A stretch of 64,000 nucleotides of DNA from Spirosoma sp. SC4-14 (lineage in GTDB: Bacteria > Bacteroidota > Bacteroidia > Cytophagales > Spirosomataceae). Below, in pieces: positions 51,110-59,760 of this stretch. The notes below the pieces were generated by a model. The model did no database searches. It was not told the origin of the DNA and saw nothing but the letters and a program-made list of their open reading frames with translations. Every line of letters begins with the position of its first letter. The stretch's first letter is position 1. Location: positions 3,651,001 to 3,715,000 of the forward strand of contig NZ_CP147518.1 of the NCBI RefSeq assembly GCF_037201965.1, given 5' to 3'. Both the position numbers and the translations under genes were made by a program.

Positions 51110-52546
51110 CTAATAGCCTGGATTCTGCTTCAATGCCGGATTCAGATCGATTTCCGTTTGTGGAATCGGGAAAAGTAATTCGAATTCCTGTACCGAAAAG
51201 TTAAGCTTCTGACTGGCAAAATGAGCGTTCAATACCGTTTGTGCCCGCCCGGTACGCACCAGATCGAACCAGCGATGGCCTTCATACAGAAACTCGATTC
51301 GTCGTTCGCGTTCCAGTGCCAGCCGCATATCGGTCTGCGAGAGTGCTGATAATGCCGCCAGCTTGGCCCGTTGACGAATTTGATTCAAATAAGGCAAGGC
51401 CTCGCTGGTTTTACCCTGTTCGTTCAAAACTTCGGCATACATTAATAAAACATCGGCAAAGCGAAGAATGGTGAACGTTACGGAACCATCGCTCAAATCT
51501 GTCGCTTTGAAATCGACAAATTTCAGACCGTAGCGACTATACGATTTTTTTCCACCAATCAGCGTAACAGAATCATTGACCGATATGGCTTTTCGGGCAT
51601 CCCCCGGTTCATAGGAGTTGATTAAGTCCAGGGTTGGAACAATGCGCCCTGCTCCCTGCAAATTGTTCGGAAAGATGGCCATACTCGTAATGGCTGGGGT
51701 AAACAACGCCGAATAATTGTTTCCCAGCGATTGCCCCGACAGATAATCTACTTCCAGAACCGTTTCGGTCAGATTGATATTCCCGTTTGTTACCAGAGTT
51801 TTGTAATCGGCAAGGAGCGAATACTGTTTTGAGTCGATCACTTCTTTCAGCTTGGCGGCCGCCAGATCGTAGTTTTTCCGGGTCAGATAAACCTTTCCTA
51901 ACAGGGTTTTGGCGGTCATCTGCGAAACCCGCGTTTTGGTTGTGTTGAGTGCGGTAGGGAGCAGGGTTTCGGCACTGGTCAGATCCGACAGAATGAGTTG
52001 ATAAGCCTCTTCACTGGATTTGAGCGTTAAATCGGCAGCCGCTACCTGAGCCGGACTGGTAAATGTCTGGTTGGCAATCGGGACATTTCCGAATAGTCGC
52101 ACCAGATAAAAATAGCTGAATGCTCGCAGAAACTGCGCTTCGCCTTTAATTCGGTCTTTGGAGGCCTGGTCGAAGTTCACCGCATCGATCCTGTTCAGAA
52201 TAGTCGTACTCTGCGAAATGGTGTACAGGCACACGCTCCAGACCGACCGAACATAAGCGTTCGTTGCAGTGATGGCATTCTGGTCCATTTGCATTTCATC
52301 GGCCGAAGGTGACGACCACTGTATTTCGGTATTATCGGTTGTGAGTTCGGTCAGATACAGAATGTTGCTTGTGCTATACAGACCACGTAATGTGCTGTAT
52401 ACACCCACCAGAGCTGTTTCAAAATCATTCTGATTCTGGTAAAAACTCTGATCGCTAATCTGGTATTCGGGCTTCAGGTTTAAAAAATCCTGACAGGATG
52501 TGAGAGTGGCCGTAAAAAGAAGTAAGGCCAGTAGGTTCTTTTTCAT
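51110..52546 (-). CDS. susD: SusD/RagB-family outer-membrane glycan-binding lipoprotein
   Basis: 478 residues. The start is the ATG at 52,546; the open frame begins with TTG at 52,558. The lipoprotein signal is MKKNLLALLLFTATLTSCQD with lipobox LTSC. Typical RagB/SusD segments follow: FLNLKPEYQISDQSFYQNQN, NDFETALVGVYSTLRGLY, KDRIKGEAQFLRAFSYFYLV and a C-terminal LALERERRIEFLYEGHRWFD. It sits on the cell surface and works with the SusC-type porin encoded upstream (20 nt gap), capturing a glycan or glycoside. Confidence 0.93.
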   Translation of the reverse strand: MKKNLLALLLFTATLTSCQDFLNLKPEYQISDQSFYQNQNDFETALVGVYSTLRGLYSTSNILYLTELTTDNTEIQWSSPSADEMQMDQNAITATNAYVRSVWSVCLYTISQSTTILNRIDAVNFDQASKDRIKGEAQFLRAFSYFYLVRLFGNVPIANQTFTSPAQVAAADLTLKSSEEAYQLILSDLTSAETLLPTALNTTKTRVSQMTAKTLLGKVYLTRKNYDLAAAKLKEVIDSKQYSLLADYKTLVTNGNINLTETVLEVDYLSGQSLGNNYSALFTPAITSMAIFPNNLQGAGRIVPTLDLINSYEPGDARKAISVNDSVTLIGGKKSYSRYGLKFVDFKATDLSDGSVTFTILRFADVLLMYAEVLNEQGKTSEALPYLNQIRQRAKLAALSALSQTDMRLALERERRIEFLYEGHRWFDLVRTGRAQTVLNAHFASQKLNFSVQEFELLFPIPQTEIDLNPALKQNPGY

Positions 52547-52566
52547 GACGGATGACAAATGACTGA

Positions 52567-55500
52567 TTATAGAGTTATCCGAAGGCCAAGGGTAAAGGTG
52601 CGGGGATTGGGATAAGAGAAAAAATCGACCCCACTTTTAGCCAGATTATCGCCACCAGTACTGCCCTCGGGGTCATAGCCCGGATAGTGAGTGAACGTGT
52701 ATAGGTTTGTCACGTCGGCATAGACCGAAAGTGCCTGTAGTTTCAATTTACCGATCGTCTTTGCCGGAAATGTGTAGGACAGATTTACATCCCGAATGCG
52801 GGTATAGGAGCCATCGAACAGGTATTTGGTCGTTCCGGCACTGAAACCATAGGCATAGTCGTTGCGAATGGCCCGTGTGTATACTCCGGCCCCCGGATTG
52901 CTGGCCGAACGCCAGCGGTCGGCAATTAGGGCCAGTTGGTTTTGTACACCCGCATCGTTCAGTGATACCTCTCCGCCCTGGAAGTAGATCTGGTTACCGG
53001 ATGTACCGTTCAGACTAATGCTCAGGTTGAAATTTCGGTAGCTGAATCGGTTACCCAACCCCCACGTAAATTTGGGCCAGGGGTTGCCAACAATGGTTTT
53101 GTCGGAGGTATTGATTGTGCCATTTCCATCCACATCCTGAAAGCGATAGTCGCCGGGCTGTACGTTTGGATTTTGCTTTGGGCTACTTTTGACTTCTTCC
53201 TGGGTCTGGAAAATTCCCAGAATATTGAGTAGCCGGAAACTGGAAATTGGATAGCCAACCTGGGCAACCTGATAGTCGGAGGTAACAATTCGGGCGGCTT
53301 CGGAGTTGAGTGCCAGCACTTTATTGCGATTCCAGCTGATGTTAAAATCGGTGCTCCACTGAAAAGGGCCTTTCACTAGGTTTTGTGAGTTTATGGTTAA
53401 CTCAAGCCCTTTGTTTTCGACTTCACCAATATTCTGAACCGAACTGCCAAAGCCCGATGCCGATGGCAGCGTTACGTTTAAGAGCAGGTCTTTTTTGTGA
53501 GCCCGATAGGCATCGAACGTGAACGACAACCGATTCTGAAACAAAGACAGATCTAATCCAAGGTTAGTCTGCTTCGACAATTCCCAGGTCAACATATCGT
53601 TTGCCAGACTTGAGGGCACAATACCGGGTACAATTTGCCCATTGGCAACCGTACGGGATACACTCAGCAAGCCCTGAGTAGCGTAGTTGGGAATCAGGTT
53701 ATTGCCGGCAATCCCATAACTGGCCCGTAGTTTCAGGTCGCTGATAAAACCTGCCGATTTAAGAAAGGCTTCGTCCGACAGGCGATACGCCAGCGATACC
53801 GACGGGAAGGTGCCCCAGCGATTTTTGGCCCCAAATCGTGAACTGCCATCCTGCCGAATGGTAGCTGTGAGCAGGTATTTTCCCGCGTATGTGTAGTTGA
53901 CGCGGGCCAGCCACGACATCATAGCCCATTGGCTGATATAGTTGGTTCCGCTCGACACCGTTCCGGCAGCCAGGTAAGGCACATAATCGGTCGAAAAACC
54001 CGTTGCCCCTGCCTGGAGAATTTCGTCGGAATTTTTCTGAATGGTATACCCTGCCAGCGCATCGACATCATGCTGGCCAAACTTATGCCGATAATTGATA
54101 GTGTTCTCGTTTAGCCAGTTCAGACTTTTGATTTCAGTAGAACCAGCCGTAGCCTGCCCGGTCCGGCTGGTTGCCAACCCTACCTTCGACGATTTCCAGA
54201 GCCGGGTTACATTGTTCGAATAATTGACGCCAACCGAGGTTTTCAGTACCAGACCGGGAGCCAGTTCATATTGCAGATAATTGTTGGTAAACACGTTGGA
54301 GTTATTCCGTTTGTCAGAAAATTCAGCGGCAATAACCACCGGGTTTTCGACCGGAATTCCCGTTGGGCTCGAAAATTCAGAATAAGGCGTTCCGTCGGGG
54401 TTATAGACCGGAATGGTAGGGTCACTGGCTAGAGCTGCCGAAATCAGCCCCCGGTATTGCAGATGCCCTTCGGCCCGTGCGAAATTGCCGTATGAATACG
54501 CTCCCGAAAACGAAGCACCTATTTTGAGCCGTTCGGTCAGATGCGCATCAATGTTGGTTCTAAGGGTGAACTTGTTGAAATCGGAGCCGATAATAATCCC
54601 TTTGTTGGTATAATAACCACCAGATATATAGTAGCTGACATCTTTGCTGGTTCCGTTGGCCGAAAGCTGGTAGTTCTGCACCATGCCTTTTCGGAAAATA
54701 ACGTCCTGCCAGTCGGTGCCGTAGCCCTGATTGGCAAATTGCTCAGGGGTTCGAAATTCGGGTTTTACCTGCGTAGCCGTACTGCGCACACTGTTCGGGT
54801 CGGTGGCTTTGCCGCCCGCCAGAACCCAGGCATTATCGCGACCTTCAGCCACAAATTCGGCATACTGACGGGGCGATAGCAACTTCAGTTTTTTTGCCAG
54901 TTCCTGCACGCCCGTCGAGTGTTCGAAACTGATGGTTGGTTTGCCTATTTTACCACGTTTGGTTGTAATGATAACGACGCCATTGGCACCACGCGACCCG
55001 TAAATGGCTGTTGCCGAGGCATCTTTCAATACCTGAATCGATTCAATATCAGCCGGATTGATGATGCTGAGTGGATTAATCCGATTCGTAGAACTGCTAC
55101 TGGCAATGCCGCTGGCCGAATAGGAACTCGACGCAAAGGAGCTAAGGTCCGAACCGCCACCGCCCGTACCAATGGCATAACCGTCCACAACATACAAAGG
55201 AGAATTTCCACCCGTAATGGAACTGATGCCCCGCACCACTACGTTCACGTTCCCTCCCGGCGCACCTGAGGTTTGTGTGATTTGTACGCCTGCTACTTTA
55301 CCCTGCATCATCTGGTCGACACTGGTGGCAGAGGGAACGGGCACAAGATCCTTGCTGGTTAAGTTGACGATGGAGCCCGTCAGGTCTTTTTTGCGTTGTG
55401 TGCCGTAACCAACTACGACCACGTCCTGCAATTGCTGCTGATCGGTTTTGAGGGCTACGTTCATGCGGGAACGATTGCCAACGGCGAGTTCCTGAGTACT

Positions 55501-55764
55501 GTAGCCGATAAAGCTAACGACCAAGGTTGCACCCGTCGACACGCTCAGTTTGAAATTACCACTGGCATCTGTGGTTGTCCCGTTTGTTGTCCCTTTTTCG
55601 GTTACAGTTGCGCCAACGAGCGGTTCGCTGTCTTCGGCCGCGGTAATCGTACCACTCACTACCAGCCTGGGCGATTGCGCCATCAATCCATGCGCAACAC
55701 CCAGTACGCTCAACATACTGCCAATCACCAGCAGTCTCAGGTGATGAAATAAAAAATGGTTCAT
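52567..55764 (-). CDS. susC: SusC/RagA-family TonB-linked outer-membrane protein
   Basis: 1065 residues. After the signal peptide a CarboxypepD-regulatory-like domain carries VSGTITAAEDSEPLVGATVT, followed by VVVVGYGTQRKKDLTGSIVN, the SusC TonB-box-like hallmark. The plug domain has QGKVAGVQITQTSGAPGGNV and ATAIYGSRGANGVVIITTKR. The rest is a beta-barrel ending in an aromatic RTFTLGLRITL strand. It imports oligosaccharides or other bulky substrates, with SusD as the lid. Together they define a carbohydrate-uptake pair. The upstream region 55,765-55,913 has no other gene. Confidence 0.95.
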   Translation of the reverse strand: MNHFLFHHLRLLVIGSMLSVLGVAHGLMAQSPRLVVSGTITAAEDSEPLVGATVTEKGTTNGTTTDASGNFKLSVSTGATLVVSFIGYSTQELAVGNRSRMNVALKTDQQQLQDVVVVGYGTQRKKDLTGSIVNLTSKDLVPVPSATSVDQMMQGKVAGVQITQTSGAPGGNVNVVVRGISSITGGNSPLYVVDGYAIGTGGGGSDLSSFASSSYSASGIASSSSTNRINPLSIINPADIESIQVLKDASATAIYGSRGANGVVIITTKRGKIGKPTISFEHSTGVQELAKKLKLLSPRQYAEFVAEGRDNAWVLAGGKATDPNSVRSTATQVKPEFRTPEQFANQGYGTDWQDVIFRKGMVQNYQLSANGTSKDVSYYISGGYYTNKGIIIGSDFNKFTLRTNIDAHLTERLKIGASFSGAYSYGNFARAEGHLQYRGLISAALASDPTIPVYNPDGTPYSEFSSPTGIPVENPVVIAAEFSDKRNNSNVFTNNYLQYELAPGLVLKTSVGVNYSNNVTRLWKSSKVGLATSRTGQATAGSTEIKSLNWLNENTINYRHKFGQHDVDALAGYTIQKNSDEILQAGATGFSTDYVPYLAAGTVSSGTNYISQWAMMSWLARVNYTYAGKYLLTATIRQDGSSRFGAKNRWGTFPSVSLAYRLSDEAFLKSAGFISDLKLRASYGIAGNNLIPNYATQGLLSVSRTVANGQIVPGIVPSSLANDMLTWELSKQTNLGLDLSLFQNRLSFTFDAYRAHKKDLLLNVTLPSASGFGSSVQNIGEVENKGLELTINSQNLVKGPFQWSTDFNISWNRNKVLALNSEAARIVTSDYQVAQVGYPISSFRLLNILGIFQTQEEVKSSPKQNPNVQPGDYRFQDVDGNGTINTSDKTIVGNPWPKFTWGLGNRFSYRNFNLSISLNGTSGNQIYFQGGEVSLNDAGVQNQLALIADRWRSASNPGAGVYTRAIRNDYAYGFSAGTTKYLFDGSYTRIRDVNLSYTFPAKTIGKLKLQALSVYADVTNLYTFTHYPGYDPEGSTGGDNLAKSGVDFFSYPNPRTFTLGLRITL

Positions 55765-55913
55765 GGGTAAAGAGAATTAAGGTTTAAGACGTTTTGATAG
55801 GTAAGCCTGAAACGTGAAGAATGGAAAGCAGGTCTAGTTAGTATTTGTGTTCAAGTAATTGATTTACAGTGCGTTTTTCTGTTTTTGCTTCAGTGTTTAC
55901 GCTTCATTCTGCA
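55765..55913. promoter_or_regulatory. Upstream region of susC
   Basis: 149 bp between susC and the isomerase-like gene. On the minus strand it has ACTAACTAGAC about 70 nt upstream of the susC ATG; the same 11-mer lies just upstream of the isomerase-like gene (57,434-57,444), next to the GntR-operator candidate. This shared motif suggests joint control. The region also contains the isomerase stop. Confidence 0.4.
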
Positions 55914-57410
55914 CTAGCCATTGGAAATAATGACCGATTCGACTTTGAGGTAGCTGGCGATTTTCTGGATTGTTTGGGCATGATGCCCAACACCCAGCGC
56001 AAAGTGGTGAGTTGGGCCCTCACTGATCCACCGTTTGAGGAAGGTTCGAACGTCTGGCTTGAAAAAACCCCGGGTGTTGGTGTTGCCCGTGGGAGGAATC
56101 GGCCCTGCAATGGATTCGCCCTCGGCGATGATGAATTTGATCTTACCCTCATAGGTCGAGCTGATACTCAACATAGTGATTGGCCCTTCCTTTATTTTGA
56201 ACTCAACACCTGCGCCAAAACCGGGTTTGCCGTGATATTTCTTCAGGCTCCGAAGCACCGGCTGACCTTCGGCAATAGCGATATTATGTGGCCCATCATG
56301 CCCCACCAGCACAAAGCCCTCTTTGAAATCGACAGGGTGGAATTCGGCGAAACTTCCTCCGATACCCAGCCGCTCCATAATGAGCATGGCAATACAGGTT
56401 TTCAAATCTGACTCGCCACACATGGGAAAACCAGCCCCCTGAAGCAGTGAATTTCCCACAATCAGGTTCGACATCACAATGCGCGTGTCGCTGCCATCGG
56501 GCCCGTCGTAGTAGTAGGCTAATCCATCCAGCTTTTTTGTTTTGATAAACCGTTCGAGCGCAACCGTTGCCTGAGCTGCTGTATGCAGGTCGGCATCTCT
56601 TAGCTTTTCGGAGATTGGGTCAGAAACCGGGTCTGGAGTATCGAAAAAAGCAAGAATGCGCTCTTTAACCGCCGTAATTTCGGCCTCGGTTGCTTTCTGA
56701 TAGTGTGAGACAATTTCGTGTGCCTCACACTGCACAATATGCGCTCCGAAATGAGCCGTCAGCATCGTTGAGTCGGAATGCATATCGAGCATGGCTTCAA
56801 TAGGGTGCCCTATATGACCGATTCGTGCGGTTTTCAGGTCGTGGAGCACGGCTGCAATCCGGCAATATTCCTCAATTTCGGCATCGGCTACTGCATCGTC
56901 GTGCAGGGTTCCAATGATCAGATTCGGAACTTTTTTGCCCATTCGCACCGCAACCCCGGCAAACTCGGGCAACGAGCAGATGTCGTCGTTATACAACTGC
57001 ATGTAGGTCGATGCCCGACTATAATCCATTGCCTTATCGGGCTGGAGCGCAACCAGCACAATAGGTATTTCAATGCTTTTAATAATAATCCCGAACGTAC
57101 TCGATGTTGCGTACGTGAGCATATCGCAGAAAATCAGATCGAGATTGGCCGCGTTAAGTTTTGGTACCAGTTCATAGGCTTTGGTAGCATCGTCGACCAG
57201 TCCGAATTCAATGATTTCGGCCGAATCGAGGGCTTCTATCTTCTGCATAAAGGCGGCCTTCTTTTTCATCATATCGTCCAGTAATCCATCGAACTGGCCC
57301 CAATACTTGAAATAGCCTACACCGAAGACGCCAATTCGAGGTCGTGTTTTTTTTCGTTTTACACTGCCTGCTTCATAGAGCGAAATGCCGTTCGGAGAAT
57401 AGTTTTCCAT
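55914..57410 (-). CDS. L-fucose/L-arabinose isomerase-like protein
   Basis: 498 residues, no signal peptide. Family segments: RPRIGVFGVGYFKYWGQFDG at the N-terminus, NLDLIFCDMLTYATSSTFGI, then LDLK-type helices, and SDTRIVMSNLIVGNSLLQGA, FPMCGESDLKTCIAMLIMER, EFHPVDFKEGFVLVGHDGPH and WISEGPTHHFALGVGHHAQT, which carry the metal/active-site residues of fucose- and arabinose-isomerase-like proteins. It probably interconverts an aldose and ketose, or a sugar acid, in the cytoplasm. It sits between susC and the MFS gene. Confidence 0.8.
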   Translation of the reverse strand: MENYSPNGISLYEAGSVKRKKTRPRIGVFGVGYFKYWGQFDGLLDDMMKKKAAFMQKIEALDSAEIIEFGLVDDATKAYELVPKLNAANLDLIFCDMLTYATSSTFGIIIKSIEIPIVLVALQPDKAMDYSRASTYMQLYNDDICSLPEFAGVAVRMGKKVPNLIIGTLHDDAVADAEIEEYCRIAAVLHDLKTARIGHIGHPIEAMLDMHSDSTMLTAHFGAHIVQCEAHEIVSHYQKATEAEITAVKERILAFFDTPDPVSDPISEKLRDADLHTAAQATVALERFIKTKKLDGLAYYYDGPDGSDTRIVMSNLIVGNSLLQGAGFPMCGESDLKTCIAMLIMERLGIGGSFAEFHPVDFKEGFVLVGHDGPHNIAIAEGQPVLRSLKKYHGKPGFGAGVEFKIKEGPITMLSISSTYEGKIKFIIAEGESIAGPIPPTGNTNTRGFFKPDVRTFLKRWISEGPTHHFALGVGHHAQTIQKIASYLKVESVIISNG

Positions 57411-57439
57411 AATTATAGTTTAAGCTTTTGTTAAGTCTA

Positions 57440-57453
57440 GTTAGTGCACTAAG
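57440..57453. promoter_or_regulatory. Candidate GntR operator upstream of isomerase gene
   Basis: TTAGTGCACTAA at 57,441-57,452 is a perfect 12-bp palindrome about 30 nt upstream of the ATG. It resembles the inverted repeat at 58,940-58,957 in front of the MFS gene. Binding by the cluster's GntR protein is inferred. Confidence 0.5.
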
Positions 57454-57562
57454 CTGCTTTCGACATACTGACAGCGCACGGATTATCCGGAAACTGATAC
57501 TTTTCTACCACGGTGTATAATCAGTAAACTAGTGATGAAAGAGCGTTTTTCTGCACACCATC

Positions 57563-57656
57563 CAGTGCCAAAGATGTCAGAAACTAGCCGTTAGTCATCA
57601 CTAGCGCATGGGTAACGGCCTGACATTGTAAGGCTAATATCCAATGGCTGGCACTG
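57563..57656. repeat. Intergenic hairpin, copy 2 of a repeat, nested stems
   Basis: Three nested inverted repeats: CAGTGCCA/TGGCACTG (57,563-57,570 and 57,649-57,656), ATGTCAG/CTGACAT (57,574-57,580 and 57,620-57,626) and GCCGTTA/TAACGGC (57,587-57,593 and 57,613-57,619). The inner stem and loop resemble the hairpin at 51,007. It lies downstream of the MFS stop codon. Confidence 0.6.
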
Positions 57657-57684
57657 AGCAACTTTTTGAGATATATTCTGTAAA

Positions 57685-58938
57685 TCAGTGGGTTATGCGT
57701 TCCGTTTTAGCTTCTGTTAACGAATTCAGGTTCAGTGGCATTATTCTGGGAATCAGCAGGATGAGTAAACCAAAGGCGAATGGGTAGAGGAGTCCTGAGG
57801 CTATCCAGAGTGGTCGATACGAATACTGGGCAATCACGACACCCATCAGCGGATTGACGAGTAACCCCGACACGGCGCCTGCTGTACCCGATAACCCTAC
57901 TACTGTAGACGTGGCTTTTTTTCCGAACATATCTGAGATCGATGTAATGTAGTTGGTAATCCAGAACCCATGCGCAAACATGAATACGGCCATCAGGGCA
58001 ACTGCTATATTGACGGACGAAACCCATTCAATGGCAGGTGCTGCCAACGTTAAAAAAGCGGCAATGCCCATTATAGTTTTTCGGGCTTTATCAACCGAAA
58101 AACCACGGCTCATCAACTGACCAGAAAACCATCCTCCAAGTATATTGGCAACGCCCAAGGCCAGAAACGGAATCCAGAAAAGCTGTCCTATGGCTTCAAA
58201 CGGCACGTTCCGAACCGAGCTAAGGTATTTAGGAATCCAGAACATCATGAAATAAAACACTGGGTCGAGCAAAAAACGGATAACAATAAATACCCAGGTT
58301 GTTCGGTTTTGCAGTAACGCCAGAAACGATACACTCACCGATTGAGTTACTTCCGGTGTATCATCCTGGCTTAACGGCTGGTTTTTCCAGGGAATAATTA
58401 ACCAGACTGCGACCCAGGCAATGCCAATCAGTCCGGGTATCAGGAAACCACCTCTCCAGCCATAATGTGCCGATAACCAGATTGTTAATGGGGGTGCTAC
58501 TACAGCGCCAATGGCCGATCCACCAATGGCAATGCCATTGGCCAAGGCCCGTTCCTCTTTACCGAACCACCGATATACTGTCCAGGCCGCACCGGGAAAA
58601 CAACCTCCTTCGCCCATACCCAGAAAGAACCGGTAGGTCAGTAGTTGCGTAAACGAACTCATTGTTGCATGCAGGCTGTTCGCTACCGACCATACTCCAA
58701 CAGAAAGCGCCAGCCCGATTTTGCCACCAACCCGGTCAATCAGCCAACCGCCAAGCGTAAACATGATGGCATAACTGATCAGGAAACTGGTGTTGATCAT
58801 CCCATACTGTATGTCGGTGAGCTTGAATTCTTCCTGAATCTTGATGATTGCAATCGATAACACCTGTCGATCCAGAAAACTAAGACCGGTGGCGATAAAC
58901 AGCAGGAACGCAATAAGCCAGCGTAGGGTTGAGGTCAT
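57685..58938 (-). CDS. MFS transporter, sugar-acid (ACS) type
   Basis: 417 residues, about twelve membrane helices. It starts MTSTLRWLIAFLLFIATGLS and has FLDRQVLSIAIIKIQEEFKL, the conserved GGWLIDRVGGKIGLALSVGV loop, and the GEGGCFPGAAWTVYRWFGKE motif typical of anion:cation symporters for hexuronates or other sugar acids. It likely brings the products of the upstream secreted enzymes into the cell. The promoter and an operator candidate lie just upstream. Substrate is inferred, not shown. Confidence 0.85.
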   Translation of the reverse strand: MTSTLRWLIAFLLFIATGLSFLDRQVLSIAIIKIQEEFKLTDIQYGMINTSFLISYAIMFTLGGWLIDRVGGKIGLALSVGVWSVANSLHATMSSFTQLLTYRFFLGMGEGGCFPGAAWTVYRWFGKEERALANGIAIGGSAIGAVVAPPLTIWLSAHYGWRGGFLIPGLIGIAWVAVWLIIPWKNQPLSQDDTPEVTQSVSVSFLALLQNRTTWVFIVIRFLLDPVFYFMMFWIPKYLSSVRNVPFEAIGQLFWIPFLALGVANILGGWFSGQLMSRGFSVDKARKTIMGIAAFLTLAAPAIEWVSSVNIAVALMAVFMFAHGFWITNYITSISDMFGKKATSTVVGLSGTAGAVSGLLVNPLMGVVIAQYSYRPLWIASGLLYPFAFGLLILLIPRIMPLNLNSLTEAKTERITH

Positions 58939-58939
58939 T

Positions 58940-58957
58940 AACTTAACGCACTAAGTT
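58940..58957. promoter_or_regulatory. Candidate GntR operator upstream of MFS gene
   Basis: AACTTAACGCACTAAGTT: arms AACTTA and TAAGTT around a 6-bp centre, almost touching the MFS ATG at 58,938. On the minus strand it reads CTTAGTGCGTTAAG, close to the palindrome at 57,441. It overlaps the expected transcription start, a repressing position. Confidence 0.5.
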
Positions 58958-58965
58958 GATGAGGG

Positions 58966-58997
58966 CAAAGGTATAAGCAATCGTATGTAAATTGCAA
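58966..58997 (-). promoter_or_regulatory. Predicted promoter of the MFS gene
   Basis: On the minus strand TACCTTTG (58,973-58,966) matches TAnnTTTG exactly, with TTG (58,997-58,995) about 21 bp upstream as -33 element. It would start transcription close to the operator and the ATG. Confidence 0.55.
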
Positions 58998-59119
58998 GAG
59001 TGATGGTATTTTTTTGTAAAGAAATTGGAATAATTCACCAGAACCGGTAGAGTAATATACTTTGATTGACTATGAGCAATGATAGGGCGTGGGGATGAGT
59101 GAAATTTATCCGATTGACC

Positions 59120-59188
59120 CCAAAAGTAGCGGGCGTTCAAGTAGGCAAGGAAACACTCCTTGCCTACTTGAACGCCCGCTACTTTTGG
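59120..59188. repeat. Perfect 32-bp inverted repeat (long hairpin)
   Basis: The arms 59,120-59,151 and 59,157-59,188 are exact reverse complements, with a 5-nt loop (AACAC). The arm begins CCAAAAGTAGCGGGCG. It starts 12 nt after the stop of the DoxX gene. A very strong terminator or 3' stabiliser, or a mobile-element relic, would fit. No U-run follows. Confidence 0.8.
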
Positions 59189-59199
59189 CTTATTCTCAG

Positions 59200-59556
59200 T
59201 TATTCTGTTGCCAGGAAGATGCGCCGGTCTCGCAGAAATGCGGCAATCCAGACCAGTATAATGGGCATGAAGGCATTGAGCGGTGTGCCGTGCGACAATT
59301 CAGTTGCTAAAGCGCCTGCGAAATAACACGATAACAGCACAAAGCCGATCTTCATCGTTTTAGGATATAGAAACAGGAGGGCAAACACGATTTCCATAGT
59401 ACCTAATCCGATGATATAGGAACCTACCCCGACCTTGTTGAGAGTCTCAACAACTTCGGCCGACTGCATAAATTTCATAACGCCACTCAGGATTACCAGG
59501 CCAGCGGCCAGAGCCGTCATGACTATTGTCAGAATTTTTTTGATTTTGGGATTCAT
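59200..59556 (-). CDS. DoxX-family membrane protein
   Basis: 118 residues, four membrane helices. It has the DoxX-like features KILTIVMTALAAGLVILSGV, YIIGLGTMEIVFALLFLYPK, MKIGFVLLSCYFAGALATEL, then PLNAFMPIILVWIAAFLRDR. These proteins are related to quinone-linked oxidoreductases and stress responses; precise role unknown. It is divergent from an HxlR-type regulator, a frequent pairing. Confidence 0.82.
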   Translation of the reverse strand: MNPKIKKILTIVMTALAAGLVILSGVMKFMQSAEVVETLNKVGVGSYIIGLGTMEIVFALLFLYPKTMKIGFVLLSCYFAGALATELSHGTPLNAFMPIILVWIAAFLRDRRIFLATE

Positions 59557-59621
59557 CGCTCACAGATAATTAGGTTGTTTTTATTGTCGATTGACTAAGC
59601 AAACGTACGGTAACTAACTAT

Positions 59622-59649
59622 CACTTTGTAAGTGGTATCCTAAAGGATA
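59622..59649. promoter_or_regulatory. Palindromes in the DoxX/HxlR divergent promoter
   Basis: Two adjacent dyads: CACTTTGTAAGTG (59,622-59,634) and TATCCTAAAGGATA (59,636-59,649). The region 59,557-59,760 separates the divergent genes. They are plausible sites for the HxlR regulator, which usually controls its neighbour. Confidence 0.45.
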
Positions 59650-59760
59650 GTGCTATTGTTTGGTATACCGACTATCAGATTGAGGGCCTTGTCGTATCTT
59701 CATACTGGCAAACGCAACGAGTTGTATGAAACCTGACAATCGCATCAGGATGCGGTTAAA

